A stretch of DNA of 64,000 nucleotides from JALHST01 sp963798435 (GCA_963798435.1 CAWCTF010000008.1:124001-188000), one strand, 5' to 3'; shown: positions 17,069 to 25,718, counted from the first letter of the stretch. Notes: generated by a model not told the origin, from the letters alone. Made by a program: numbers and translations.

Positions 17069-18016
17069 TTATAAGGATAAACGCACAAGCGAATTTTCCC
17101 GATCTTTGCGAAGTTGTTTTTGTAATTTCTCAAGCGAATCGAATTTATATTCATCCCGTAAACGGTCGATGATATCAATCTGCAACTCGAGGCCGTAGAG
17201 GTCTTCCTTGAAATTAAAAAAATGGATCTCGATACTTTCCTTTCTCGTCCCAACTTCTGCCGGCGTTTCTTCCACTGTGGGATTGTAGCCAATATTCATC
17301 ATGCCGTACACTGTTTTTCCTTCTAGTAGAGTCTGAACAACGTAAACCCCTGTTTTTGGAATCAACTTATAGTTCTCTTCAATGTGCAGATTGGCAGTAG
17401 GGAACTCGATTTTTCGTCCTAGGCCTTTTCCTTTTTTTACGGTACCTGTAAGCATGTATTTGTATCCTAAATACCTATTGGCGGTCTTGATCTTTCCTTC
17501 TTCTAGGGCGTGACGAATCTTGGTGGAACTTACCGCAACGGAGTCAATTTCCTGGGCAGGAATTTCTTCTACAACAAAATGAAAGGTTGTCCCGAAAGCT
17601 TTAAGGTCTTGGATATCCGCATTGCGATTTCTGCCGAACCGATGGTCATATCCCAAGATTATCTTTTTCATTTTTAAGCCATTCACCAAATTATCCTCTA
17701 CGAATTCTTCGGCCGATAATCTTGAAAATTCGTTGGTGAAAGGGTGCACTATAAGATAATCAAGTCCCAATTTTTCCAAAATCCTGGTTTTTTCGACCAG
17801 CGTATTCAATAATTTAATGTCGGTATCTTTTTGTAAAACCATTCTTGGATGGGGGAAAAATGTAAGCACCAAAGATTTCAAGTCAAATTCGCGGGCATTT
17901 TTGATCAGCCGCTCCAAGATTTTCCGGTGACCGATATGAACTCCGTCAAAAGTACCAATAGTTATTACCGTGGAATGTTCTTTATCGAATTTGGAGATGC
18001 TTTGGACTGTTTCCAC
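17069..18016 (-). CDS. ribF: Bifunctional riboflavin kinase / FAD synthetase
   Basis: A 315-aa enzyme that makes FMN from riboflavin and FAD from FMN. The N-terminal nucleotidyltransferase has VITIGTFDGVHIGHRKIL at residue 17 and ISSTKIR-like VSSTKIRHALEEGKI near residue 160. The C-terminal kinase domain has GKGLGRKIEFPTANL near residue 200 and GVYVVQTLLEG. The length is normal. No FMN riboswitch is visible upstream; it is divergent from the metalloprotease gene with only about 50 bp between them. Confidence 0.97.
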   Translation of the reverse strand: METVQSISKFDKEHSTVITIGTFDGVHIGHRKILERLIKNAREFDLKSLVLTFFPHPRMVLQKDTDIKLLNTLVEKTRILEKLGLDYLIVHPFTNEFSRLSAEEFVEDNLVNGLKMKKIILGYDHRFGRNRNADIQDLKAFGTTFHFVVEEIPAQEIDSVAVSSTKIRHALEEGKIKTANRYLGYKYMLTGTVKKGKGLGRKIEFPTANLHIEENYKLIPKTGVYVVQTLLEGKTVYGMMNIGYNPTVEETPAEVGTRKESIEIHFFNFKEDLYGLELQIDIIDRLRDEYKFDSLEKLQKQLRKDRENSLVRLSL

Positions 18017-18040
18017 GTAAACAAGAAAATAAAAAAAGCT

Positions 18041-18048
18041 TATATTTG
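18041..18048 (+). promoter_or_regulatory. -7 box (TATATTTG) that sets the metalloprotease start
   Basis: TATATTTG matches TAnnTTTG. An earlier in-frame TTG start at 18046 would overlap this box and precede the transcript start, so the ATG at 18070 is the likely initiator. Confidence 0.6.
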
Positions 18049-18069
18049 ATTCTGGTTAAATACCCCTTG

Positions 18070-21000
18070 ATGACGACAAAATTACGTCTACTTTTTACAA
18101 TTACCATAGCATTTCTTTCCTTTTACGGGACCGCACAAACTAACTATTGGAAAAAAGAATCCGGACCATTAGAGCGACAGGGAAAATTTTCCCAACAATT
18201 CAACGTGAAAAAGGGCATTGTCTTTACCATCAAGGAAGAACTGTTTAAACGTGAATTGAAAAACCTATCAACGCGTCTTAAGAATTCAGCAATTGTTTAT
18301 TTTCCCGATGAAAACGGAAATCCCATTGCTTTTGAGCTATACGAATCTCCCGTGATGTCACCGGATTTGGCAGCCAAATTCCCAACCATAAAATCGTATG
18401 CAGGTCACGGCGTAAAGGATAGGTCTCAAAAAATACGCGTAAGCGTTTCCGATGAGGGGATTCAGAGCATGCTGGTGCCGGCCAATGGGAAGGGCAACGT
18501 ATATATACAAAAATCAAATAAGGACAGCTATGTTCTCTACATGCGGGACAAGGATAGTCCGGTCGATGTAGATTTTCTTTGTGATACAAAGTCCCTTACC
18601 GAAAAAAATAGTCTTGGAAGTGCCTTAAAACCGGTAGACGGTCAAATACTTCGCAAATTCCGTCTTGCCGTGTCAGCCACCGGGGAATATACCACATACC
18701 ATGGCGGCACAGTGGCTGGGGCAATGGCAGCCATAAATGCTACGATTACGAGGGTAAACGAGGTATTTGAAAACGATTTGGGGGTTTCCTTGGAATTGGT
18801 ACCGAACAATGATGCCCTTATATTTACCAATGCAGCCACCGATCCTTACAACGGAAATTTAAATACCCAAGTGCAAAATACGATCACAAGTATTATTGGC
18901 GAGGCAAATTATGACATTGGGCACTTGTTTCAAAATGATCAAAATGATGGTAATGCGGGTTATGTCGGTGCGGTTTGTATTGATAACAAAAAGGGAAGTG
19001 CCTATTCTTCAAGCCAAAATCCGTCAGGGGACATCTTCGATATCGATTTTGTGGCCCATGAGATGGGCCACCAGTTCGGGGCGAACCACACATGGTCTTT
19101 TGAGTCGGAAGGCACACAGGTACAAGTTGAGCCTGGTAGCGGGACGACAATTATGGGATATGCCGGTATTACCGGTGTCAATAATGTTGCGTCACAGGGT
19201 GATGACTATTTTCATTACGTAAGTATCGAACAAATTGCCGATTATCTGACTTCGGTAAGTTGTGGGGAAGTCGTAAATCTAACGAATACGCCTCCAATAG
19301 TTAGCGATATTGGCGATTATATTATTCCGAAATCAACCGCCTTCTATCTCGAGGGTATGGCATCTGATAGCGATGTCGGTGATATACTTACCTACACTTG
19401 GGAAGAAGTGGATGATGGTGTGGTTACCCAAGCAACTTTCGGTCCGACCAATCCTGCAGGCGCCAATTTCAGATCATTAAAACCAACCACGGATCCCCGG
19501 CGTTATTTCCCAAAAATTACAAGCGTTCTTGCCGGGAACCTTACGCAGACTTTACCGAATATTAGCGCGACATGGGAAACAGTGTCTGATGTCGAAAGAG
19601 ACCTTAATTTTGTTTTAACCGTTCGTGATAATGCAGTCGGTGGGGGTCAAGTAGTTTCTGATGCCGTAAATGTTTCGGTCGTAAATAGTGCGGGACCTTT
19701 CAAAGTGACTTCCCAGTCGAGTACCTTTAGTTTAAAGGCCGGTGGGACACTCAATGTACAATGGGACGTCGCCAACACTGAAAAAGCCCCAATTTTTGCT
19801 GCAACAGTAGACATATTGCTATCAACAGATGGAGGACTGACCTATCCGATCTTTATGGCTCAAGATGTGCCAAATGATGGGGAACATGCAGTGGTGGTTC
19901 CGGGGAATCCTACGACTCAGGCGCGAATAATGGTGGCTGCCCATAACAATATTTTTTATGGTGTCAATGCCGCTAATTTTACGATTGAAGCTTCTGAAAT
20001 CGTCCTCAATTTTAGTTCGCTTGATTATGAGGTTTGCCAACCGGATCAAATCGTGATACCCTTCGATTATGAAACCTATCTCGGTTTTAACGAGGAAGTT
20101 ACTTTTGAAGTTCTCACCCCTCCAGCTGGTCTCGCTATCTCCTTTTTACCCAGTACGGCAACCACCGATACGGCGGTCAATATGATTATAACCGGCACCG
20201 CAAATGTCCCAGAAGGCACCTATACATTTTATGTGCAGGCAATTTCGGCAACTTTTAATAAGACCGTTGCAATAAACTTGTATATACATGACGCCAATTT
20301 TGCAAATGTAACACTGTTAGCGCCGGCCAATGGCGCGTTGGATGTATCGAATCGATTGACGCTCGAATGGGAGGCAGATCCGTCTTATACACTTTATGAT
20401 GTGCAAGTGGCGACGAACTCGAGCTTTACGAATATCGTTGAATCAGCCACCGTCATCTCGAATACATATGCGCCAACGAATTTAGGGAATGAGACGACCT
20501 ACTATTGGCGGGTACGACCAAAAAATAATTGTGGCACCGGCACCTATGGTCCTGCATTCAGTTTTAAAACCATCCAATTCAGCTGTAAAAACGAGGCTGC
20601 CGAAGGCTTGCCATTGCAAATTTCCGCTTCCGGGACGCCTACGATTACTTCTAAAATTGCTTTTTATGAAAATCTGATTTTGGCAGATTTAAATGTGAAC
20701 ATTGAACTTGACCATTCATTCTTGGCCGATTTAGTGATAAGTTTAACTTCACCTTCAGGCACAAAGGTCGTACTCGTTTCAAGTTCCTGTGGGGATTTGG
20801 CAAATATTGATGCTACTTTTGACGACACGGCAAATAATTTTGTATGTGGAGGCGACCCCGCTATTAAAGGTACGGTAAAACCCTTAGGCGCCTTAAGCTC
20901 GTTCAATGGGGAGTCTATATTGGGCGAGTGGACGCTGGAGGTTAGTGACAATGCAGCCTCAGATGGCGGCTTTCTGAAAGCCTTTTCGATGGATGTCTGC

Positions 21001-21837
21001 ATCGAAGGCGGTTTCAGACCAGATGCCGATAAGGATGGTATTTTCGACGATGGTGATGACCTATGCCTTGGTACGCCTGAAGGGGTTGAGGTAAATTCCA
21101 ATGGGTGCCAAGTCTATCGATTCCCAAACAATAATTTTTCAATCTCGTCACAAAGTGAAACCTGCCGAAACAACAATGACGGTACGATCATAGTAAGCGC
21201 TGTGATGCCACTGGACTATGAGATTTCTATACAAGGCGCTGGGGTCGATGTTGCCACAAATTTTACGAATGAATTTTCCTTACCCGATTTGAATGCAGGT
21301 ACATACGATATATGTATTAATGGCACAGATGGTACCCTTCTTTACGAACCCAGTTGTTATGTGGTGGCGGTAGCCGAGCCGCAACCCTTATCGGTTAGTT
21401 CTAATTTAAGTGCTGATGGGAAACAGCTTACCTTAAACCTTGCTGGATCCGATAGCTATTTAATTGATTTGAACGGAGTGTCGATCCAGACCGAAAACGA
21501 CGTGTACATTGTGGATCTTAAAAAAGGGAATAACGCAATTAAGGTTTCGACTGCGATCCCCTGTCAAGGCAGTTATGAAGAACAGTTTTTCTATTCAGAC
21601 CAGCCCTGGGTATATCCAAATCCGTTTACTGATTTCTTGACTATTTTAATAGGTTCTGAGACTAACGGGGTTACTGTAGGGGTGTATGGCATGAACGGCC
21701 AGTATATTCAAAGTGGATATTATTCGGGAGATCGTACGAAAATCGAATTGGAATTTTCAACTTTGCCGTCGGGAATTTATATTCTTAAAATAGAGGGTCC
21801 CGCTATTAAGGCAACGACTAAAATAATCAAGAAATGA
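18070..21837 (+). CDS. Secreted reprolysin-like zinc metalloprotease with P-domain and type IX sorting tail
   Basis: About 1255 aa, starting at MTTKLRLLF with a signal peptide ending near TAQTNYW. A propeptide region is followed by the catalytic domain with HEMGHQFGANH (zinc motif HExxHxxGxxH) and IMGYAGI (Met-turn) near residues 335-375, the metzincin arrangement. Later come beta-sandwich segments, a fibronectin type III-like domain (TYYWRVRPKN), a proprotein-convertase P-domain (NVNIELDHSFLADLVISLTSPSGT), a DADKDGIFDDGDD calcium-type loop and a C-terminal type A T9SS sorting domain (YPNPFTDFLTI ... GIYILKI). It would be exported through the outer membrane by type IX secretion. A 4-bp ATGA overlap couples it to the next lipoprotein gene. 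Confidence 0.92.
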   Translation: MTTKLRLLFTITIAFLSFYGTAQTNYWKKESGPLERQGKFSQQFNVKKGIVFTIKEELFKRELKNLSTRLKNSAIVYFPDENGNPIAFELYESPVMSPDLAAKFPTIKSYAGHGVKDRSQKIRVSVSDEGIQSMLVPANGKGNVYIQKSNKDSYVLYMRDKDSPVDVDFLCDTKSLTEKNSLGSALKPVDGQILRKFRLAVSATGEYTTYHGGTVAGAMAAINATITRVNEVFENDLGVSLELVPNNDALIFTNAATDPYNGNLNTQVQNTITSIIGEANYDIGHLFQNDQNDGNAGYVGAVCIDNKKGSAYSSSQNPSGDIFDIDFVAHEMGHQFGANHTWSFESEGTQVQVEPGSGTTIMGYAGITGVNNVASQGDDYFHYVSIEQIADYLTSVSCGEVVNLTNTPPIVSDIGDYIIPKSTAFYLEGMASDSDVGDILTYTWEEVDDGVVTQATFGPTNPAGANFRSLKPTTDPRRYFPKITSVLAGNLTQTLPNISATWETVSDVERDLNFVLTVRDNAVGGGQVVSDAVNVSVVNSAGPFKVTSQSSTFSLKAGGTLNVQWDVANTEKAPIFAATVDILLSTDGGLTYPIFMAQDVPNDGEHAVVVPGNPTTQARIMVAAHNNIFYGVNAANFTIEASEIVLNFSSLDYEVCQPDQIVIPFDYETYLGFNEEVTFEVLTPPAGLAISFLPSTATTDTAVNMIITGTANVPEGTYTFYVQAISATFNKTVAINLYIHDANFANVTLLAPANGALDVSNRLTLEWEADPSYTLYDVQVATNSSFTNIVESATVISNTYAPTNLGNETTYYWRVRPKNNCGTGTYGPAFSFKTIQFSCKNEAAEGLPLQISASGTPTITSKIAFYENLILADLNVNIELDHSFLADLVISLTSPSGTKVVLVSSSCGDLANIDATFDDTANNFVCGGDPAIKGTVKPLGALSSFNGESILGEWTLEVSDNAASDGGFLKAFSMDVCIEGGFRPDADKDGIFDDGDDLCLGTPEGVEVNSNGCQVYRFPNNNFSISSQSETCRNNNDGTIIVSAVMPLDYEISIQGAGVDVATNFTNEFSLPDLNAGTYDICINGTDGTLLYEPSCYVVAVAEPQPLSVSSNLSADGKQLTLNLAGSDSYLIDLNGVSIQTENDVYIVDLKKGNNAIKVSTAIPCQGSYEEQFFYSDQPWVYPNPFTDFLTILIGSETNGVTVGVYGMNGQYIQSGYYSGDRTKIELEFSTLPSGIYILKIEGPAIKATTKIIKK

Positions 21838-22514
21838 AATTGCTTTCGTTACTTTTTGTCGGCTTTATGCTATTTGGTTGTTCCAAAAAGGATGCTCCCA
21901 TTCCACCAGAGGTCTCACTACTTCTATTTCCTTTGGAAAATTCTGAATGTACGACGGGGCAAGATTTGAATAGCACGACCAGCCAGGTCGAATTCAAATG
22001 GTCATCGGCCAATAATACGGAGACCTATGAATTGCGTGTCACGAATATGAATACGGGCATTACACAGACCATCAGCACCCAGGCGCTCTCTGCAAAACTT
22101 CCTTTAGCAAAAGGAGCTCCTTTTTCTTGGTTGGTAAATTCAAAGAATTCGCAGGTAAGCGAATCAACGCCCAGTGCAACCTGGCGATTTTATAATGCGG
22201 GATACCAAACTGTGCACCCCCCGTTCCCGCCGGTAATCATTGCACCGAAGTTGGCTGAATATGTCTTTAAGGATATAAATAATGAGGTAGTCCTAGATTG
22301 GTCAGGTGCCGACGTCGATAATGATATTATGGGTTATGATGTTTATTTTTCAACCGAAACCCCTCCTGTAAATCTGACTACTTCAACCCCGGCTGGCACA
22401 ACTGCATTCAAGGTAAGTGTGTCATCAAATACTGTATATTATTGGCGGGTTGTCGCAAAAGACGGGCAGGGCAATAGTTCCGACTCTGGTATCTTTAACT
22501 TTACGGTGCTTTAA
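21834..22514 (+). CDS. Lipoprotein with fibronectin type III-like repeats
   Basis: A 226-aa lipoprotein; the signal MKLLSLLFVGFMLFGC ends in a lipobox Cys at residue 16, and a KKD follows. Two repeats end in similar motifs (NTETYELRVTN and TVYYWRVVAKDGQGNSS), typical of fibronectin type III folds, related in style to the domain inside the upstream protease. It overlaps that gene by ATGA, so translation is coupled. It probably sits at the outer membrane and may bind or assist the protease; this is inferred from coupling only. Confidence 0.8.
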   Translation: MKLLSLLFVGFMLFGCSKKDAPIPPEVSLLLFPLENSECTTGQDLNSTTSQVEFKWSSANNTETYELRVTNMNTGITQTISTQALSAKLPLAKGAPFSWLVNSKNSQVSESTPSATWRFYNAGYQTVHPPFPPVIIAPKLAEYVFKDINNEVVLDWSGADVDNDIMGYDVYFSTETPPVNLTTSTPAGTTAFKVSVSSNTVYYWRVVAKDGQGNSSDSGIFNFTVL

Positions 22515-23144
22515 TCAGGTATTGTTAAATTGGTTCATAGTGGTTTGAATACCAGAAAGTACAAATGATCTGACTATCTCAATTGATTTTTCCAATCGTT
22601 CTTTGAGGGCTTCTTTTTCTTGCCCGTTCCATTCGCCCAATACATAGTCTACCTGTCGTCCTTTATTAAAATCTGCACCTACTCCGAATCGAAAACGGTT
22701 ATAGATATTCGTTTGTAGGGTTTTTTCAATATCCTTTAATCCATTATGGCCTCCATTGCTGCCTTTGGTCTTTATGCGCAGGGTTCCGAAAGGCAGGTTG
22801 ATATCATCGGTAATTACCAAAAGATTTTCGGGGAGGATTTTTTCCTTTTCCATCCAATATTTGATGGCCTTGCCGCTTAAGTTCATATATGTCGAGGGCT
22901 TAAGGCAGAGAACGGTCCGTCCTTTTATTTTAAAACTGCCTAGGTCACCTAGGCGATCCGTGTTAAATTGAAATTCCTCTTTAACTGAAAGGGCATCCCC
23001 TATTTTAAAACCAATATTATGCCTAGTTTCGGCATATTCACTGCCAATATTCCCAAGACCCACGATCAAATATTTTTTCATGCTATCGGTTTCTTCTTCG
23101 TTGTTTTTTGAGGCGTAAAATAGGGTTTTAAAAAAATGGAACAT
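22515..23144 (-). CDS. pth: Peptidyl-tRNA hydrolase
   Basis: About 209 aa if started at MFHFFKTLF; the conserved core begins 21 residues later at MKKYLIVGLGNIGSEYAETRHNIGF (start 23081), and the open frame reaches 23219. I chose 23144 because Flavobacteriaceae Pth proteins often carry such a short extension (from memory). Catalytic residues are N and H in TRHNIG, and D in DDINLPFGTLRIK with GSNGGHNGLK following. It releases peptides from stalled peptidyl-tRNA. It lies 90 bp downstream of rplY on the same strand. Confidence 0.93.
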   Translation of the reverse strand: MFHFFKTLFYASKNNEEETDSMKKYLIVGLGNIGSEYAETRHNIGFKIGDALSVKEEFQFNTDRLGDLGSFKIKGRTVLCLKPSTYMNLSGKAIKYWMEKEKILPENLLVITDDINLPFGTLRIKTKGSNGGHNGLKDIEKTLQTNIYNRFRFGVGADFNKGRQVDYVLGEWNGQEKEALKERLEKSIEIVRSFVLSGIQTTMNQFNNT

Positions 23145-23233
23145 GCCAGTGTAAACATTTTTGTATAAAAATACGAAAGCATCCCTAATCCCAACAAAAT
23201 CGGAACGGAATGCTTTCAATAATTGATAAAGAT

Positions 23234-23878
23234 CTATTCGTTGCTTTCTGCGGCAGCTTCTTCTGTAACGGCTTCCGTTTCTTCACCGGCACCTTCTCCT
23301 TCAGCATCTTCTTCATCCTCAACGACAATAGCGGCACGGGCTGTTTTAACCTGCACAACTACGGTACTCTCAGGATGTAGAATCGAAAAGTCATCGTTTA
23401 GTAACGATTCTACTGAAATGAGGTCGCCAATCTTTAATTTTGTAATATCAATGTCAAAGAAATCGGGTAAATTATCGGGTAACGCCTTAATTGCAAGTTT
23501 ACGTTTTCTAAATAACAACCTTCCACCATTTCGAACCCCTATTGAACTTCCTTGTAATCGAACAGGAATATCCATGGTGACTTCTTTGTCCTTGAACAGT
23601 TGATAAAAATCAACATGTTGTATACCATCTGTTACCGGATGAAATTGAATATCCTGCATTACGGCATTCAATTTTGTGCCGTTATCCAATTCAACCACAA
23701 CCGTGTGGGCGTTTGGGGTATACACCAAATGTTTGAACGCTAGTTCATCTGCTGCAAAGTGTAATGGTTTCTCCCCTCCGTATACCACGCAAGGAACCTT
23801 TCCAGCATTACGTAGGGCTTTGGTCGCCTTCTTGCCCACGCTTTCTCTTTCTGATCCTTTAATTGTAATTGACTTCAT
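23234..23878 (-). CDS. rplY: 50S ribosomal protein L25/general stress protein Ctc
   Basis: A 214-aa long-form (TL5/Ctc) L25, which binds 5S rRNA. The start MKSITIKGSERESVGKKATKALRNAGKVPCVVYGG is the L25 domain, residues about 95-185 are the beta-rich Ctc domain, and the tail from residue 185 is very acidic and Ala-rich (EDEEDAEGEGAGEETEAV), as is usual in Bacteroidota. It lies between prs and pth on the same strand, the common order prs-rplY-pth. Confidence 0.95.
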   Translation of the reverse strand: MKSITIKGSERESVGKKATKALRNAGKVPCVVYGGEKPLHFAADELAFKHLVYTPNAHTVVVELDNGTKLNAVMQDIQFHPVTDGIQHVDFYQLFKDKEVTMDIPVRLQGSSIGVRNGGRLLFRKRKLAIKALPDNLPDFFDIDITKLKIGDLISVESLLNDDFSILHPESTVVVQVKTARAAIVVEDEEDAEGEGAGEETEAVTEEAAAESNE

Positions 23879-23956
23879 TATTTATATATAAAAATTAATA
23901 GTTAAAAATGTATCCGGCTATTTGCCCAAGGTTCCCTTATTAGGCCTCACTCTTTA

Positions 23957-24898
23957 TCACATCAAAAACTTAGAGGCGATAGAGGTATTATGGTGAACCC
24001 GTTGCATAACATCGGCAAATAAAGGGGCACAACTCAAGACCTTTATTTTGGCACTTTCTTTTCTCGACGGAATTGAATCAGTTATGATCAATTCCAATAG
24101 TTGTGATTTTTCGATTTTTTCATAGGCATTGCCCGATAATAAACCGTGGGTAGTTATTGCCCGCACGCTAATTGCCCCTCTTTCCATCATTAGATCCGCG
24201 GCCTTGGTCAAAGTTCCGGCCGTATCGACCATATCATCTACCATGACAACATTTTTGCCCTGTACGTCCCCAATGAGCTCCATATGCGATATAACATTCG
24301 CCTTAGATCGCTGTTTATAACAGATGACAACGTCACTTTCCAATGCTTTGGAGTACGCATAGGCTCTTTTTGATCCTCCCATATCCGGGGAAGCAATGGT
24401 GAGGTTATCTAAGTTTAATTTCTTTAAATAGGGTAAGAACAAGGTCGATGCGAACAAGTGGTCAACGGGTTTTTCAAAAAATCCTTGAATTTGGTCGGCA
24501 TGCAGATCCATTGTTATGATCCGTGTGGCCCCTGCCGCCTCCAGCATTTTAGCTACCAATTTGGCAGCAATAGGAACTCTGGGCTTATCCTTTCTGTCTT
24601 GCCTTGCCCATCCGTAATAGGGCATAACGGCTGTAATATGACGTGCTGAAGCTCTTTTAGCGGCATCCAACATCAGCAACATCTCCATCAGATTCTCCGA
24701 ACTTGGATTCGTTGAACCGATTAGGAAGACCCTGGCGCCACGCACTGATTCTTCGAACGACGGCTGAAATTCCCCGTCACTATAACGTGAAAATTGCACT
24801 TTTCCTAAGCTCGTTCCATACGCCTTGGCAATTTTCTCAGCCAAAACGGTACTTTGTGTACAGGCAAAAATTTTAGGCTCGGGTACCGTATAAGACAT
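23957..24898 (-). CDS. prs: Ribose-phosphate pyrophosphokinase
   Basis: A 313-aa PRPP synthetase that transfers pyrophosphate from ATP to ribose 5-phosphate, feeding nucleotide, His and Trp synthesis. RYSDGEFQPSFEESVRG near residue 38, YYGWARQDRKDKPR near residue 98, MDLHADQIQGFF and the PRPP loop VMVDDMVDTAGTL near residue 220 are all present. The length is standard class I. It leads the leftward prs-rplY-pth set. Confidence 0.97.
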   Translation of the reverse strand: MSYTVPEPKIFACTQSTVLAEKIAKAYGTSLGKVQFSRYSDGEFQPSFEESVRGARVFLIGSTNPSSENLMEMLLMLDAAKRASARHITAVMPYYGWARQDRKDKPRVPIAAKLVAKMLEAAGATRIITMDLHADQIQGFFEKPVDHLFASTLFLPYLKKLNLDNLTIASPDMGGSKRAYAYSKALESDVVICYKQRSKANVISHMELIGDVQGKNVVMVDDMVDTAGTLTKAADLMMERGAISVRAITTHGLLSGNAYEKIEKSQLLELIITDSIPSRKESAKIKVLSCAPLFADVMQRVHHNTSIASKFLM

Positions 24899-24963
24899 GA
24901 TTAGTGCATTGTTGTTTTTCCCAATACGTATTAGGAATTAACTCCCTTATTCTTAGGGAGGTG

Positions 24964-24971
24964 CAAATTTA
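24964..24971 (-). promoter_or_regulatory. -7 box (TAAATTTG) upstream of prs
   Basis: Read leftward, TAAATTTG matches the -7 consensus, 65 nt before the prs ATG. The leader contains a small hairpin (CTCCCT/AGGGAG, 24942-24960) whose role, if any, is unknown. Confidence 0.55.
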
Positions 24972-25037
24972 AAAATTTATTTGTGTTGCTAAAGGATAAT
25001 TGTTTTTATTTTTAATCGGGAAAAGGAAAATATTTTT

Positions 25038-25045
25038 TAGTTTTG
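25038..25045 (+). promoter_or_regulatory. -7 box (TAGTTTTG) in front of the tRNA-Leu / GIY-YIG array
   Basis: TAGTTTTG fits TAnnTTTG and lies 38 nt before the first tRNA-like segment. It is the only good promoter found before the array, so the intact tRNA at 25719 probably relies on transcription through both nuclease units. Confidence 0.5.
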
Positions 25046-25082
25046 CAGTCCTATTTTGATGGGCCATTGGTTGGCTAGTTAG

Positions 25083-25132
25083 GCTCGAGTGGTGGAACTG
25101 GTAGACCTGCCTACCGTTAGGCAGGCGCGCTG
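25083..25132 (+). pseudogene. Partial tRNA-Leu, copy 1: 5' acceptor strand and D-arm with hairpin insert
   Basis: 25083-25105 and 25126-25132 together match the first 30 nt of the intact tRNA at 25719 with one T/C change. Between them lies a 20-nt palindrome (25106-25125). After GCGCTG the match to the tRNA ends, in the 5' strand of the anticodon stem. No 3' half is present, so it cannot make a tRNA by itself. Confidence 0.88.
25106..25125 (+). repeat. Hairpin insert CCTGCCTACCGTTAGGCAGG, copy 1
   Basis: An 8-bp perfect stem (CCTGCCTA/TAGGCAGG) with a CCGT loop, placed exactly between the D-loop and the 3' strand of the D-stem of the tRNA copy. The D-stem itself is kept. The second copy at 25424-25443 has C for T at one stem base, leaving a 7-bp stem. 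Confidence 0.85.
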
Positions 25133-25148
25133 AACGGAATTTTAAACG

Positions 25149-25400
25149 ATGGTTTGGGTATATGCTCTTGCGAGTTTAAATTACGATTATATTTACGTCG
25201 GGATGACAATCGATGTTGAGGATCGATTTAAAAGGCACAATACGGGAAGGGAAAAAACGACGAAACATTATATCCCTTTTATATTGATTTATCAGGAAAG
25301 CTGTGAGAATCGGCTTGAAGCCAGGAAAAGGGAAAAATATTGGAAATCAGGAGTTGGTAAGGAACAACTCAGAAAATTACGTGATAAAACTGAACAGTAG
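25149..25400 (+). CDS. Small GIY-YIG nuclease, copy 1
   Basis: An 83-aa protein consisting only of a GIY-YIG endonuclease domain. VYAL (residues 4-7) and YVG (16-18) are the variant GIY and YIG strands, DRFKRHNTG (about 25-33) carries the catalytic Arg, and ARKREKYWKSGVG (about 58-70) carries the catalytic Glu and the usual C-terminal helix. All the key residues seem intact. Such short UvrC/SLX1-like proteins are common in Bacteroidota, but their role is poorly known; a homing function is inferred here from the tRNA setting. The TAG stop directly abuts the next tRNA-like segment. Confidence 0.88.
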   Translation: MVWVYALASLNYDYIYVGMTIDVEDRFKRHNTGREKTTKHYIPFILIYQESCENRLEARKREKYWKSGVGKEQLRKLRDKTEQ

Positions 25401-25450
25401 GCTCGAGTGGCGGAACTGGTAGACCTGCCTACCGTCAGGCAGGCGCGCTG
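25401..25450 (+). pseudogene. Partial tRNA-Leu, copy 2: 5' segment with hairpin insert
   Basis: Same structure as copy 1, here identical to the intact tRNA over its first 23 nt and over CGCGCTG after the hairpin (25424-25443). It begins immediately after the stop codon of nuclease copy 1. No 3' half follows. Confidence 0.88.
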
Positions 25451-25466
25451 AACGGAATTTTAAACG

Positions 25467-25718
25467 ATGGTTTGGGTATATGCTCTTGCGAGTTTAAATT
25501 ACAATTATATTTACGTCGGGATGACAATCGATGTTGAGGATCGATTTAAAAGGCACAATACGGGAAGGGAAAAAACGACGAAACATTATATCCCTTTTAT
25601 ATTGATTTATCAGGAAAGCTGTGAGAATCGGCTTGAAGCCAGGAAAAGGGAAAAATATTGGAAATCTGGAGTTGGTAAGGAACAACTCAGAAAATTACGT
25701 GATAAAACTGAACAGTAG
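25467..25718 (+). CDS. Small GIY-YIG nuclease, copy 2
   Basis: An 83-aa protein identical to copy 1 except Asn for Asp at residue 13; the other coding change is silent. Active-site residues are intact, so both copies appear functional, and the near identity points to a very recent duplication or to gene conversion. There is no Shine-Dalgarno sequence, only GGAATTTTAAACG before the ATG. The TAG stop at 25716-25718 is adjacent to the first base of the complete tRNA-Leu. Confidence 0.88.
   Translation: MVWVYALASLNYNYIYVGMTIDVEDRFKRHNTGREKTTKHYIPFILIYQESCENRLEARKREKYWKSGVGKEQLRKLRDKTEQ

Larger units (their letters stand above)
25083..25718 (+). repeat. Tandem pair of 318-bp tRNA-fragment/GIY-YIG units
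   Basis: 25083-25400 and 25401-25718 are direct repeats of exactly 318 bp that differ at only four positions I can find: T25093/C25411 in the tRNA part, T25118/C25436 in the hairpin, and one base in each half of the reading frame (D versus N at residue 13, and a silent A/T change in the codon for Ser67). Each unit consists of a tRNA-Leu 5' segment, a hairpin, a 16-nt spacer and an 83-codon frame. The second copy is followed with no gap by the complete tRNA-Leu. The repeat thus behaves as an element inserted at, and carrying a copy of, the tRNA 5' end. Confidence 0.93.

Noticed and set aside
18046..18069. TTG start at 18046 for the metalloprotease
   Set aside because: It overlaps the -7 box TATATTTG; the ATG at 18070 directly precedes a good signal peptide.
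25149..25718. The direct repeats considered as a CRISPR array or a toxin-antitoxin pair
   Set aside because: The repeat unit is 318 bp with coding content and no spacers, and the two frames encode the same GIY-YIG nuclease rather than a toxin and antitoxin.
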